The notes: a model not told the origin generated them from the sequence alone. A stretch of 64,000 nt of DNA from CBDCMJ01 sp965224325 (GCA_965224325.1 CBDCYT010000016.1:124001-188000); one strand, 5' to 3'. Shown: positions 1-9,430, counted from the stretch's first letter. Translations and numbers: made by a program.

Positions 1-903
1 CTCTTTCACGCTGCCGGCTGACTCTTGTAGAGCGGCTTTCTCTTCCGCGGTGAGGTTTATTTCCATCACCTGTTCTATGCCGCCGGCCCCCAGCTTCACG
101 GGCACACCTACGCACAGGCCGTTGATGCCGAATTCTCCCTCCAGGTAGGCGCAGCAAGGCAGGATGCGCTTCTTGTCCAGCAACACCGCCTCGACCATCT
201 GGGTGATGGCGGCGGATGGGGCGTAATAAGCGCTTCCTTCTTTCAACAGGGCCACGATTTCGCCGCCGCCTTGCCTGGTGCGCCTGACCAGCTGCTCAAC
301 TTTCTCCTCGGCCATCAGCTCAGAGATAGGTATGCCGCCCACACTGGTGTAGCGGACCAGGGGCACCATGTCGTCCCCGTGGCCGCCCAGCACCAGGGCC
401 TGCACGTCCTCCACCGAGACGTTCAACTCCTGGGCGATGAAGGTGCGGAAGCGGGCCGTATCCAGTATTCCGGCCATGCCGACTACCCTGTTCCGGGAAA
501 AGCCGCTAGTCTCGAACACGTTCTGCACCATGGCGTCCAGGGGATTAGTCACGGCGATGATGATGGAGCCGGGGGAGTGCTTGACTACTTGCTCGGTCAC
601 TGCCGTAGTGATTTTCATATTGGTGAGCAGCAGGTCATCCCGGCTCATGCCGGGCCTGCGGGCTATGCCCGCGGTGATGACCACCACGTCGGAGTCGGCA
701 GACTCTTCGTAGCCATTGCTGCCGGTGATTGCGCCGTCGGTCCCTTGGACCGGGCCCGCTTCCAGCATGTCCAGGCCCTTGCCCTGGGGCAGGTCCTCCA
801 CAACGTCCACCAGGACTACGTCGGCGTAGCCCAACTGGCTTATCCGCAGGGCGGTAGTGGCGCCCACGTTACCGGCGCCGACCACGGTTACTTTGCTGCG
901 CAT
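1..903 (-). CDS. mdh: Malate dehydrogenase, C-terminus cut off by window edge
   Basis: NAD-dependent oxidation of malate to oxaloacetate in the TCA cycle, cytoplasmic. The visible 301 residues cover nearly the whole protein (LDH-like MDH family, about 310 residues). Seen: Rossmann motif VVGAGNVGA at residues 7-15, acidic Asp33 that selects NAD, an R-rich mobile loop (ARRPGMSR, 81-88), VTNPLD at 118-123, and the catalytic His175 in GGHGDD. The ATG at 903 has an AAAGGAG site 9 bases upstream. It lies downstream of icd on the same strand with a 190-base gap, so the two TCA genes may be co-transcribed. Identity is secure. Confidence 0.95.
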   Translation of the reverse strand, partial: MRSKVTVVGAGNVGATTALRISQLGYADVVLVDVVEDLPQGKGLDMLEAGPVQGTDGAITGSNGYEESADSDVVVITAGIARRPGMSRDDLLLTNMKITTAVTEQVVKHSPGSIIIAVTNPLDAMVQNVFETSGFSRNRVVGMAGILDTARFRTFIAQELNVSVEDVQALVLGGHGDDMVPLVRYTSVGGIPISELMAEEKVEQLVRRTRQGGGEIVALLKEGSAYYAPSAAITQMVEAVLLDKKRILPCCAYLEGEFGINGLCVGVPVKLGAGGIEQVMEINLTAEEKAALQESAGSVKE

Positions 904-1094
904 CGGTTAGTGCTCCTTTGTTTGATCTGTAAGGTTTGGGGGGCCTGCCTCGCACATGAGGGCGGTGCGCCGCGGTGCCCCTTGTAATCGCTCAGTACAC
1001 GTCAGACTGGGACTGGCAGTCCAAATTGAAAGACAGGCAGTGTACGCCAATACAGGTTTAGGGCGATGCCGAACCTCGGCCAGCCGGCGTGTTG

Positions 1095-3323
1095 TTAGAT
1101 CGAATCCACAATGGCGTTCAGAGTGGCGCTGGGGCGCATGGCTTTGGCGGCCATCTCTTCATTGGGGTGGTAATAGCCACTGAGATCCATTGGCTTTCCT
1201 TGAGCGTCGATCAATTCCTGAACGATTTTTCCCTCGTTGTTGGCCAACTCCTGGGCCACCTCGGTAAAGCGGGCTGCCAACTCGGGGTCATGGGTCTGCT
1301 TGGCCAGCATTTCCGCCCAGTATAGCGCGAGGTAGAAATGACTGCCGCGTGTGTCCAGTTCGTTCACCCGGCGTGAGGGCGAGCGACGTTGTTCCAGATG
1401 TTCCCCAATCGCGTGGTCCAGCGTCTCAGCCAAGAGTTTGGCCCTGTCGTTCTTAAACACCTCGCCGCAATGCTCGAAGGAGGCGACGAGGGCACAGAAT
1501 TCACCCAGGGAATCCCACCGCAAATGGCCTTCCTCCAGGAACTGCTGCACGTGCCTGGGGGCCGACCCGCCTGCGCCGGTCTCAAACATCCCGCCGCCCT
1601 TGAGCAGTGGGACGACCGATAGCATCTTGGCGCTGGTGCCCAGTTCGAGGATGGGGAAGAGGTCGGTCAGATAGTCCCGCAACACATTGCCCGTCACGGA
1701 AATAGTGTCCTGACCGGCTCTGCTCCGCTCCATCGCGAACTTTATTGCGCTGATGGGAGCCATGGTGCGGATGTCCAACCCGGTCGTGTCGTGTTCGGGC
1801 AGATATTGCTCCACCTTCTTGATCAGCTCAGCGTCGTGAGCCCGGTTCCTGTCCAGCCACAATATGGCTGGCGTGCCGGTGATTCTAGCCCGGTTGACGC
1901 CTAGCTTGACCCAGTCCTTGATCGCTGCGTCTTTGGTCTGGCACATCCGGAAGATGTCGCCTTCCTCGACGTTCTGTTCCATCAGGGTTGCCCCGGATGC
2001 GTCCACGACCCGAATCGTCCCGTTGCCGGGGGCGGTAAAGGTCTTGTCGTGAGACCCATACTCCTCGGCCGCTTGGGCCATCAGCCCCACGTTGGCCACA
2101 CTGCCGACGGTGGACGGGTCAAATGCCCCGTGCTCCTGGCAGTCCTCTATGACCGCCTGATACAGAGTCGAGTAGGAGCGATCGGGAATCATCGCGATTG
2201 TGTCGTGCAACTCGTTATCGGGACCCCAGGTGCGGCCGCCGTCGCGGATAATCACCGGCATGGAGGCGTCAATAATCACATCGCTCGGCACATGCAGATT
2301 GGTGATGCCCCGGCTGGAGTTCACCATCGACAGTTCCGGGCGCGTGCTGTAGACCGCTTGGATATCCGCCTCTATTTCAGCTCGTTTGTCCTCTTGCAAT
2401 GATTGAATCTTCGTTAAGAGTTCAGCCACTCCGTTGTCGAGGTCCACCGCAAGCTCGGCCAGTACATCTGCGTGCTTGGTCAACATGTCCTGGTAATAGA
2501 CTGACACGCAGTGGCCGAAGATAATCGGGTCGGACACACGCATCATGGTTGTCTTCACATGCAGCGAAAGCAACACGTCGTCAGCTTTGGCCTTTGCCAT
2601 CTGTTCAGCGTAGAATTCGCGCAACTGCCGCACATTCATCGCGGCGCAATCGATGATTTCATCGGCCAACAGAGGAATACCGGCTTTGAGCACGGTCGTA
2701 TTCCTGTCAAGGGCCACAAATTCGATCGCTGCCGTTCCCGTTGCCGCGACTGTTAGCGCCTGTTCGGACCCGTAGAAATCTCCGCTTGTCATGTGGCCAA
2801 CGCGGGTCTTGGACACTTCCGGCCAGTCCTGCATCATTCGATGGGGATTGCGTTTGCCGTGCTCCTTCACCGAGTTGGACGACCGGCGGTCTGAGTTCCC
2901 TTGCCGCAGGACCGGGTTCACCGCGCTGCCAATTACCTTGGAATAGCGCCCACGGACCTCGCGTTCTTCGTCTGTCGCAGGATCGTCGGGGTAGTCGGGA
3001 ATATCGTACCCCTTGTCCTGCAATTCCTTGATCGCCCCTTTCAACTGCGGAATGGAGGCGCTGATATTGGGCAGCTTGATAATGTTCGCCGACGGGTCCT
3101 CGGATAACTCGCTTAACATGCCCAGATAATCGGGGATTCTTTGCTCATCCGTCAGATTGTCGGGGAAATTGGCGATAATGCGGCCAGTCAACGAGATATC
3201 CCAAGCCTCCAAGTCGATGCCAGACCCCTTGGTAAAGGCCCGGAGAATCGGCATCAACGAATGCGTCGCCAAGGCCGGAGCCTCATCAATTTTGGTATAA
3301 ATAATCTTGGCCGCTTCTGGCAT
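1095..3323 (-). CDS. icd: Isocitrate dehydrogenase, NADP-dependent, monomeric type
   Basis: Oxidative decarboxylation of isocitrate to 2-oxoglutarate with NADP in the TCA cycle. The 742-residue product has the length of the monomeric IDH-II family and not of the common 400-residue dimeric enzyme. Family sequence is visible from the N-terminus (IIYTKIDEAPALATHSL) through SNSVKEHGKRNPH, which carries the substrate-binding serine region, to the C-terminal half with DIRTMAPISAIKFAMERS. A longer frame opens at 3398, but the ATG at 3323 gives the usual N-terminus and has a GGAGAGG site just upstream, so I use it. mdh follows downstream on the same strand. Confidence 0.93.
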   Translation of the reverse strand: MPEAAKIIYTKIDEAPALATHSLMPILRAFTKGSGIDLEAWDISLTGRIIANFPDNLTDEQRIPDYLGMLSELSEDPSANIIKLPNISASIPQLKGAIKELQDKGYDIPDYPDDPATDEEREVRGRYSKVIGSAVNPVLRQGNSDRRSSNSVKEHGKRNPHRMMQDWPEVSKTRVGHMTSGDFYGSEQALTVAATGTAAIEFVALDRNTTVLKAGIPLLADEIIDCAAMNVRQLREFYAEQMAKAKADDVLLSLHVKTTMMRVSDPIIFGHCVSVYYQDMLTKHADVLAELAVDLDNGVAELLTKIQSLQEDKRAEIEADIQAVYSTRPELSMVNSSRGITNLHVPSDVIIDASMPVIIRDGGRTWGPDNELHDTIAMIPDRSYSTLYQAVIEDCQEHGAFDPSTVGSVANVGLMAQAAEEYGSHDKTFTAPGNGTIRVVDASGATLMEQNVEEGDIFRMCQTKDAAIKDWVKLGVNRARITGTPAILWLDRNRAHDAELIKKVEQYLPEHDTTGLDIRTMAPISAIKFAMERSRAGQDTISVTGNVLRDYLTDLFPILELGTSAKMLSVVPLLKGGGMFETGAGGSAPRHVQQFLEEGHLRWDSLGEFCALVASFEHCGEVFKNDRAKLLAETLDHAIGEHLEQRRSPSRRVNELDTRGSHFYLALYWAEMLAKQTHDPELAARFTEVAQELANNEGKIVQELIDAQGKPMDLSGYYHPNEEMAAKAMRPSATLNAIVDSI

Positions 3324-3382
3324 TTTCCTCTCCGTAGGAGATAGATTTCGCTGGCCGCTACCAGTTGCCAAGAGATGTTTAG

Positions 3383-3541
3383 CTACTGACCCGGCCATTC
3401 CCTTTTTATGGAGCTAACCGCGCCGAAATCCAGCCGGTCGGGCTGCTGTTTCAGAGTCTCAACCCTGACTAGCGGCCCTTCCAGTACCTGGCCGAATTTC
3501 GCCTTGGCTGCTTCGATTTCCTGTTCTCAGGCCAATTCCAT
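3383..3541 (-). pseudogene. Short degenerate frame upstream of icd
   Basis: The frame starts at an ATG (3541), meets TGA after four codons, then stays open for 48 codons with plausible composition (EIEAAKAKFGQVLEGPLV, then LKQQPDRLDFGAV) before TAG. The part after the TGA looks like real protein sequence, with an amphipathic segment and then a charged one, but I do not recognise a family. It may be the tail of a small decayed gene. I considered a selenocysteine reading of the TGA and found no support. The rest of 3324-3800 shows only a weak GAGGACC/GGGTCCTC stem with a large loop and no other gene. Confidence 0.25.
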
Positions 3542-3800
3542 CTCCGTACTCTTTATAAAGCCCCTTCAACGGGTCCCAACGCGGAGGACCGTTGGGCTGC
3601 TTCGACTGAGATTGTGGGTCCTCTGAAGGGATTTTCACGGGTGGCCTGTCCCGGCCAGCCTGTCTGGCGAGGCTCTCCTTGGCTGACAGGCGTAATTATA
3701 CAGTCCAACCCATTGATGGGATAGTCCCGGAGCCTCCGGCCCCGCTGTTCTCTACCGACGCTCCGTATCCTCAGCGGCTTGGTTGGTATTGTGTCGGGAC

Positions 3801-5870
3801 TTAAACACCCAACTGCGCCGCCAGGTCCTCCGGGTCGGTCACCGGCAGCTGGCAGGCGTAGTTCCGGCAAACGTAGGCGGTGGGCTTGCCGTCGACCATT
3901 CCTCGACCCTGCAGCAGCGGGAACTCAGCATAGAGGGGCGCCGCCTCCCTACTACCGTCGTCGGGCGGGGGTTCAGCCCCCACCACCACTTTGTTGGGCA
4001 GGTAACGCCCATAGACCGTGTCAAGCAGGCTTCGGGTCGCTTGGTCTTCACGGGGTCCGATGATCGCAATCTCTTTCAGTTGGGACAGGGAAAAGTCCAG
4101 CGCCGCCAGCCAGTGCCCGGCGCCGGCGGGGACCCGGCTCATCAACTCACGGAGGCCCCGCAGTGGCGCCGTGGCCTTCACGGTGTATTGCTCGCTGCCG
4201 GTGATAACCGCTAGGCGGAGCAGCAGACCCGTGGCCATCGACCCTCCGCAGGGTTGGGCGTTGTCGAACACGTCCCGGGGCCGGATTACCAGGGACTCAT
4301 GGTCCTTGCCGGTGTCGTAGAAGACTCCCTCTTGCTCATCCCAAAACAGTTCCACCATGGAATCAGCCAAGGCGGTAGCTTCGCTGAGCCAGCGGGGGTC
4401 GAGAGTACTCTCGTAAAGCGCCAGCAATCCGTCGGCTACGAAAGCGTAGTCTTCCAGATACCCTAGCAGCTTGGCCTGGCCTTCACGATAGGTGCGCAGT
4501 AAACGCCCAGCCGGCTTCATGGTGTCCAACAGGAACTCGGCGTTATTCACGGCGGCCTGGATGTAATCGGCGCGTCCCAAGGCAGCCCCGGCTTCGGCGA
4601 ACGCCCGCATAGTCAAGCCGTTCCACGACGCCAGCACCTTGTCGTCCAGCAGGGGATGGATGCGGTGTTCACGCACTTCTCTCAGCACCAGCTTCGCCCG
4701 CTCGATCTTTTGTCCTAGGTCTTCCAGCGATAGTCCTTGTTCTTCCGAAAGAGAAGCGGCCTCCTGGGGTATGTTGAGGATGGTTTCCCCCTCGAAGTTC
4801 CCCGCGTCCGTTAGCCCAAAATAACCTCCGATGAGGTTGCCGTCTTCCTCGCCCAGAACGGCCTGGAATTCATCGGGGGTCCAAACAAAAAACTTGCCTT
4901 CCTTGCCTTCGCTGTCGGCGTCTTGGGCCGAATAGAAGCCGCCTTCAGGACTGGTCATCTCCCGCAAAATGTAATCCAGAGTTTCCTGGGTGATGCGGCG
5001 GTACAGCGGATTCCCGGAAACCAGGTAGGCGTGGAGGTACAACGTGGCTAGTTGCGCGTTGTCGTAGAGCATCTTTTCAAAGTGGGGGACCAACCATATA
5101 GCGTCGGTCGCGTAGCGGTGGAATCCACCGCCAATCTGATCGTAGATGCCCCCGTGGGCCATGCTTTCAAGAGTGAGATTCACCATCTCCAGCGCCCGCT
5201 CACTATGTCCCTGGTGGTGATAGCGCAGCAGCAACTCAAGGGTCATGGGTTGGGGAAACTTTGGAGCTGCGCCTAGTCCTCCGTTCTGGTAGTCGAAGCT
5301 GGAGGCCAGGCTGGAGTAAGCCTCGTGCAACAGGTCCTCCGTTAGCGGCGCGTCTCCCCTGGCCGGCTGGCCGGCGCGTCCCATCTGGGAGGTGATTTGT
5401 TGCGTTGCCCGGTCTATTTCATCCTTGCGGTCTTTGTAGGTTTGGGCAATGCTCAGAAGCAGACGGGGAAAGCCGGGCATGTTGTGGTGGTCCACCGGCG
5501 GAAAGTAGGTGCCTCCGTAGAAGGGACGGCCTTCCGGGGTAAGAAAGACGGTCATGGGCCAGCCGCCGCTGCCGGTCATCATCTGCACCGCTTCCATGTA
5601 CACCGCGTCCAAATCGGGCCGCTCTTCCCGGTCGACCTTGATGCTGACGAAGCTCTCGTTCATCAAGGAGGCGATCGCTTCGTTCTCGAAGGACTCCCGT
5701 TCCATCACGTGGCACCAGTGGCACGCCGAGTAGCCGATGCTGAGCAGGATGGGCTTGTCCTCGGCCTTGGCCCGCTCCAACGCCTCTTCCCCCCAGGGAT
5801 ACCAGTCGACGGGGTTGTGGGCGTGCTGCAGCAGGTACGGGCTGGTCTCGTGGATCAATCGGTTTGGCAC
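3801..5870 (-). CDS. YyaL/SSP411-type thioredoxin-domain protein (DUF255)
   Basis: Large cytoplasmic protein of the DUF255 (spermatogenesis-associated protein 20 / YyaL) family; biochemical role unsettled. About 689 residues. N-terminus NRLIHETSPYLLQHAHNPVDW is a family hallmark, followed by the thioredoxin-fold part with a CHWCH motif (SACHWCHVMERESF), GGWPMTVFLTP and GGTYFPP, then an (alpha/alpha)6 barrel resembling N-acylglucosamine epimerases. A longer frame opens at 5960, but that would overlap the upstream gene. The GTG at 5870 has TAGGAG five bases upstream and gives the standard N-terminus, so it is preferred. It sits 29 bases downstream of the SnoaL-like gene, probably in one transcript. 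Confidence 0.9.
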   Translation of the reverse strand: MPNRLIHETSPYLLQHAHNPVDWYPWGEEALERAKAEDKPILLSIGYSACHWCHVMERESFENEAIASLMNESFVSIKVDREERPDLDAVYMEAVQMMTGSGGWPMTVFLTPEGRPFYGGTYFPPVDHHNMPGFPRLLLSIAQTYKDRKDEIDRATQQITSQMGRAGQPARGDAPLTEDLLHEAYSSLASSFDYQNGGLGAAPKFPQPMTLELLLRYHHQGHSERALEMVNLTLESMAHGGIYDQIGGGFHRYATDAIWLVPHFEKMLYDNAQLATLYLHAYLVSGNPLYRRITQETLDYILREMTSPEGGFYSAQDADSEGKEGKFFVWTPDEFQAVLGEEDGNLIGGYFGLTDAGNFEGETILNIPQEAASLSEEQGLSLEDLGQKIERAKLVLREVREHRIHPLLDDKVLASWNGLTMRAFAEAGAALGRADYIQAAVNNAEFLLDTMKPAGRLLRTYREGQAKLLGYLEDYAFVADGLLALYESTLDPRWLSEATALADSMVELFWDEQEGVFYDTGKDHESLVIRPRDVFDNAQPCGGSMATGLLLRLAVITGSEQYTVKATAPLRGLRELMSRVPAGAGHWLAALDFSLSQLKEIAIIGPREDQATRSLLDTVYGRYLPNKVVVGAEPPPDDGSREAAPLYAEFPLLQGRGMVDGKPTAYVCRNYACQLPVTDPEDLAAQLGV

Positions 5871-5899
5871 GAAGGCTCCTACGTTGATTCGTTGATTGT

Positions 5900-6310
5900 C
5901 TAGGCTGACGGAATGACCCCGATCTGCTGCATGAGGCCTAGTGTGTCGTAGTTGGCCCAATGCTCGACTATCCTGCCTTCGGCGATCCTCATAAAGTTAA
6001 TGCCCGACATGGTTACCTGCTTGCCCGTGGCCGGGACTCCCATGAACGCGCCACCGTGAGTGCCTTCGGCCAAGAACCGGACCGCAACCCGGTCATCTTC
6101 GGCAATACACTCTTCATGGGTGATGCGTATATCCGGGAAGCTGTTGCGGAGCATGATGGCCCATTCCTTGGCTCCATCCGGGCCGGGCAGAAGGTCGGGG
6201 GGCCCGCCGTGATAGACACAGTCGTCCGCGATAATGTCGTCGGATATGCCTAAGTCGCCTTCGAAAATCCGGTTCCAACGTTGGGCCAGAGATTTATTTT
6301 CTTCAGACAT
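5900..6310 (-). CDS. SnoaL-like / ester-cyclase family protein
   Basis: A 136-residue single-domain protein of the SnoaL-like polyketide cyclase (NTF2-like fold) superfamily. Seen: DDIIADDCVYHGGPPDLLPG near residues 24-45, FPDIRITHEECIAEDDRVAVR, the GTHGGAFMGVPATGKQV turn typical of the group, and GRIVEHWANYDTLGLMQQIG at the C-terminus. Family members range from cyclases to isomerases and many are uncharacterised, so no substrate can be named. The ATG at 6310 is preceded by AAAGGAG. The gene lies just upstream of the DUF255 gene on the same strand. Confidence 0.85.
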   Translation of the reverse strand: MSEENKSLAQRWNRIFEGDLGISDDIIADDCVYHGGPPDLLPGPDGAKEWAIMLRNSFPDIRITHEECIAEDDRVAVRFLAEGTHGGAFMGVPATGKQVTMSGINFMRIAEGRIVEHWANYDTLGLMQQIGVIPSA

Positions 6311-6406
6311 AAGCTCCTTTCTGATTCCCTCCCGGGCCGATTCCCCGTTGACGCGATGATTGGCTCTATTCGGAGGTATGCCGAACCGCGCCTCTTACCC
6401 AGAGGG

Positions 6407-8167
6407 TTAGGTCCTACTCTCCACCTCTTCGCTAAGCCGGTCCAGCAGATCGGGTATGGGCGCCGTCCCCAAGTCTCCCTGGTCTCGATGCCGCACAGCC
6501 ACGGCGCCGGCTTCCATCTCGCGGTCTCCCACCACCAGCATGTAGGGCACCTTCTGGAGCTGGGCGGTCCGGATTTTCTGGTTCATCCTCTCGCTTCGTG
6601 TGTCAACCTGGACGCGATGGTTGGCTGCCTCCAGCCGGTTTTTTACTTCCTCGGCGTAGTCCACGTGCCGGTCGGCAATGGGGATCAGCACGGCCTGAAC
6701 CGGGGCCAGCCACAGCGGGAAGGCCCCCGCGTAGTGCTCGATGAGTACTCCCAGGAAGCGCTCCATGGAGCCCAGGATGGCCCTATGCACCATATAAGGC
6801 CGGCTTCTTGCCCCCTCGGAATCCTGGTACGTCAGGTCGAAACGCTCGGGCAGGTTGAAATCGAATTGCACCGTAGTGCACTGCCAGGCCCGGCCCAAGG
6901 CGTCGGTGATCTTGACGTCTATCTTCGGACCGTAGAATGCGCCGCCGCCTTCATCTACGTCGAAGGACAGGCCTCTCTGCTCCAAGGCCAACCGGAGGGA
7001 TGCAGTGGCGTGGTCCCACATTTCCGGGTCTCCCACGTACTTTTCCGGCCGAGTGGACAAAGAGATGCTGTGGTCGGTGAAGCCGAAGGCGTCCAGCAGC
7101 TCGAACGTTAGGTCCAGTACCCCTCCAATCTCAGCTTCCACCTGCTCGGGCCGGCAGAATATATGGGCGTCATCCTGGGTAAATCCCCTCACCCGCATCA
7201 GCCCGTGCAGCACGCCGCTACGCTCGTAACGATAGACCGTGCCCAATTCGGCGAGCCGCATCGGAAGTTCCCGGTAGCTGCGCAGCGCGGAGCGATAGAT
7301 CATAATGTGGAAAGGGCAGTTCATGGGCTTTAGGAAATACTCTTGCTCATCCACCTCTATTGAGGAATACATGCTCTCCCGGTAGAAGTCCAGGTGGCCG
7401 CTGGTCTGCCAAAGCTGAGCCCGCCCGATGTGGGGGGAGTAGACGATGTCGTAGCCCCGGCGATGGTGAATGTCCCGCCAGTAATCTTCTATGAGGGTGC
7501 GGACCCGCCCCCCCTTGGGATGCCAGACGATGAGTCCTGGACCGATCTCGTCGTGGACCGTAAATAGCCCCAACTGGCGGCCCAGGGTGCGATGGTCGCG
7601 TTTCTCCGCCTCCTCCAGCCGGTCCAAGTGCAGTTGCAGTTGCTCCGGGCTCTCGAAGGCGGTGCCGTATATCCTTTGCAGCATGGGCCGCCGTTCGTCG
7701 CCCCGCCAGTAGGCTCCGGCTACCGTGAGAAGCTTGAGGGCCGGGATGTCGGCGGTGTTTTCCACGTGGGGACCCTGGCACAGGTCGACGAACTCGCCCT
7801 GGCGGTAGACGCTCAACGTCTCCGCATCCTCCAGGCCGTCGATAATTTCGAGCTTGTAGGGTTGGTTGGCAAAGAGAGCCCTAGCTTCCTCGCGGTGGAC
7901 CTCTTCCCGCCGAAATGGATCGCCCGCTTTTATGGACTGGAGCATCAGGTCCTCGATCTGTTCCAAGTCCTCAGGGGTGAACGCCCGGGAGACCTCAAAA
8001 TCGTAGTAGAAACCGTCTTGAGTTGGCGGACCGATGGCGATCTTGGCCTCGGGAAACAACTTGATGACCGCATCAGCCATTACGTGGGCCGCCGAGTGGC
8101 GCATCCGGTGACGGATCGCCGCCTCTGAATCAACCGGACCGGTGTCAAGGGAGCCGTGGTCGAGCAT
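6407..8167 (-). CDS. thrS: Threonyl-tRNA synthetase without the TGS domain
   Basis: Class II aminoacyl-tRNA synthetase charging tRNA-Thr. The product is 586 residues instead of about 640: it starts almost directly at the editing domain (RHRMRHSAAHVMADAV, residues 19-34) and lacks the N-terminal TGS domain. The second editing element CQGPHVENTADIP is present. The catalytic core shows motif 2 (YRYERSGVLHGLMRVRGF), DVKITDALGRAWQ and motif 3 (MVHRAILGSMERF), and the anticodon-binding domain begins at PLWLAPVQ. The start codon ATG (8167) fits; no upstream in-frame TGS-like sequence was seen. TGS-less ThrRS enzymes are known in several bacterial lineages. Confidence 0.94.
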   Translation of the reverse strand: MLDHGSLDTGPVDSEAAIRHRMRHSAAHVMADAVIKLFPEAKIAIGPPTQDGFYYDFEVSRAFTPEDLEQIEDLMLQSIKAGDPFRREEVHREEARALFANQPYKLEIIDGLEDAETLSVYRQGEFVDLCQGPHVENTADIPALKLLTVAGAYWRGDERRPMLQRIYGTAFESPEQLQLHLDRLEEAEKRDHRTLGRQLGLFTVHDEIGPGLIVWHPKGGRVRTLIEDYWRDIHHRRGYDIVYSPHIGRAQLWQTSGHLDFYRESMYSSIEVDEQEYFLKPMNCPFHIMIYRSALRSYRELPMRLAELGTVYRYERSGVLHGLMRVRGFTQDDAHIFCRPEQVEAEIGGVLDLTFELLDAFGFTDHSISLSTRPEKYVGDPEMWDHATASLRLALEQRGLSFDVDEGGGAFYGPKIDVKITDALGRAWQCTTVQFDFNLPERFDLTYQDSEGARSRPYMVHRAILGSMERFLGVLIEHYAGAFPLWLAPVQAVLIPIADRHVDYAEEVKNRLEAANHRVQVDTRSERMNQKIRTAQLQKVPYMLVVGDREMEAGAVAVRHRDQGDLGTAPIPDLLDRLSEEVESRT

Positions 8168-8239
8168 GATCAGACCCTGCAGAGTTTAGTTGGCGCAGAC
8201 GCAATCGCCGTCATTCCGGTTACCGGCGAATCAGGATAC

Positions 8240-8268
8240 ATTATAGCTTAAATATGGCTTATATAACG
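8240..8268 (-). promoter_or_regulatory. Possible thrS promoter
   Basis: On the minus strand a perfect TATAAT (8240-8245) lies about 70 bases upstream of the thrS ATG. The hexamer 17 bases further upstream (CGTTAT) is a poor -35. It is a plausible weak sigma-70 promoter and nothing more. Confidence 0.35.
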
Positions 8269-8288
8269 GGGCAGTTTAAATGCCCCGT
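8266..8288 (-). terminator. Hairpin between plsY and thrS
   Basis: An 8-bp perfect stem (ACGGGGCA / TGCCCCGT) with a 7-base loop lies between the end of plsY and the start of thrS. In the minus direction it is followed by an A/T-rich but not T-only stretch, so it may be a weak terminator or an attenuating hairpin. Confidence 0.4.
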
Positions 8289-8392
8289 ATGCGGATGGAC
8301 GACGTGAAGGTCCACCGTTGGCAACTTGGCAACCGCAGCGGGACGAAGCCCCGGGTAGGGCAGACCTGCGGTGAAGGGGACGCGGTGAGAGT

Positions 8393-9010
8393 TCAGGCCA
8401 GTCCGGTCAACAGTTCGCGCCATTGGCGGGTCCTGATAGACGTGCTTATGCGCTCTCGGATACTGACCAGATAACTGGCCGTCACCAGGACGGTTAACGC
8501 CGCGCAATGAGCGATTTGGCCGGTGCTCTGCTGTGTGGCCACTAGCAAAGTGTTAAGCATGACGAACCCGAAGGCTGTCCCCCACACCACGTTGCGAATC
8601 AGGAGGACGACGAGTACAACCGGACCCAAGGTGATGAGGGTGAGCACCGGGGCGACGACTAGGGAAATCCCAAATATAGACGCTGCCCCTTTGCCCCCGC
8701 GAAAGCCGAGGAGCATGGGCCAATTGTGCCCGGCGACCACTAAGGGGGTCGTCAAGAACATAGTCCAATCTGGGGCCCCGGCCCACGCGGGAACCAGCAC
8801 GGCCAGCGCTCCCTTGCCGGCGTCCACCGCCAACACCAGCAGCCCGCCCCACAAACCCACTTGATGATACGTGTTCAGAGCACCTACGTTGCCAGTGCCG
8901 GCCTCCCTGATGTCGGCGCCTTTCACCAGGCGCACCAAGACATACGCGGTTGGGACCGAGCCCAGCGAGTACGCGCCTAAACCCAGTAATATGGCCACCA
9001 CTAGGTCCAA
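8393..9010 (-). CDS. plsY: Acyl-phosphate:glycerol-3-phosphate acyltransferase PlsY
   Basis: Membrane enzyme making lysophosphatidate from acyl-phosphate and glycerol-3-phosphate, the first acylation in phospholipid synthesis. The 205-residue product has the normal length and about five membrane segments. The three conserved motifs are present: SLGSVPTAYV near residue 16, GTGNVGALN near 39-47, and AGHNWPMLLGFRGGKGAA near 92-109. It is on the same strand as thrS, separated by a hairpin. Function is secure from the motifs. Confidence 0.93.
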   Translation of the reverse strand: MDLVVAILLGLGAYSLGSVPTAYVLVRLVKGADIREAGTGNVGALNTYHQVGLWGGLLVLAVDAGKGALAVLVPAWAGAPDWTMFLTTPLVVAGHNWPMLLGFRGGKGAASIFGISLVVAPVLTLITLGPVVLVVLLIRNVVWGTAFGFVMLNTLLVATQQSTGQIAHCAALTVLVTASYLVSIRERISTSIRTRQWRELLTGLA

Positions 9011-9132
9011 CTTTTTTCTCCACGTGAAGGCGATGGTTCCGCCGGCGCCGGCCGCTCGGGAGGCGTTTATTCTCTCCGATGGCCAGCGGGTATCATATCA
9101 CCCAAAGTCCTGATTTACGTTGGGGGGCTGGA

Positions 9133-9306
9133 ATTTGACGCAGGGTCGTTTAATTGTCTGCCGCCCGTCATCCCCGCCGCTAACCCGTCTTTCCCGCGAA
9201 AGCGGGAATCCATAGGTTCTTGATGTTGGACTGCCATTGGACAAGCCCAAAGTGCATGGGGACATAGGAGTTGTCGCGAAAACCAAAAGACCCTGGGATT
9301 TGACGC
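9133..9306. repeat. MITE-like repeat, family A copy 1
   Basis: Core 9141-9295 begins CAGGGTCGTTTAATT and ends ACCAAAAGACCCTG, an imperfect terminal inverted repeat of about 15 bases. The inside carries CCCGCGAAAGCGGG, a perfect hairpin arm, and a block containing TTCTTGATGTTGGACTGCC shared with the copies at 34.0, 42.3 and 51.0 kb. ATTTGACGC occurs directly on both sides (9133-9141 and 9298-9306), consistent with an 8-9-bp target-site duplication. There is no coding capacity, so this is a non-autonomous element. Confidence 0.8.
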
Positions 9307-9362
9307 CCTGGAGAGCCTGGGCCATTGCCTGAAATTGGGACATGGGAGTGGATGTGACGCTC

Positions 9363-9430
9363 TGGGGAGGCAATTGTTATACCTGGGACTCACGTGTATG
9401 CGCCTGCCCTGGGGAGGCATTTGCTATAAT
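9363..9430 (+). promoter_or_regulatory. Duplicated promoter-like box upstream of prfB
   Basis: CTGGGGAGGCAWTTGYTATA occurs twice as a direct repeat 47 bases apart (starting at 9363 and 9410). The second copy runs into a perfect TATAAT (9425-9430), a likely -10; no good -35 is visible. It lies about 165 bases upstream of the prfB start. The rest of 9307-9590 shows no gene. Confidence 0.45.

Noticed and set aside
3529..3541. Selenocysteine reading of the in-frame TGA in the small frame upstream of icd
   Set aside because: No redox motif around the TGA, no recognisable family and no suitable hairpin just downstream.
3570..3700. T-box leader
   Set aside because: GAGGACC/GGGTCCTC stem exists but the T-box core AGGGTGGNACCGCG is absent on both strands.
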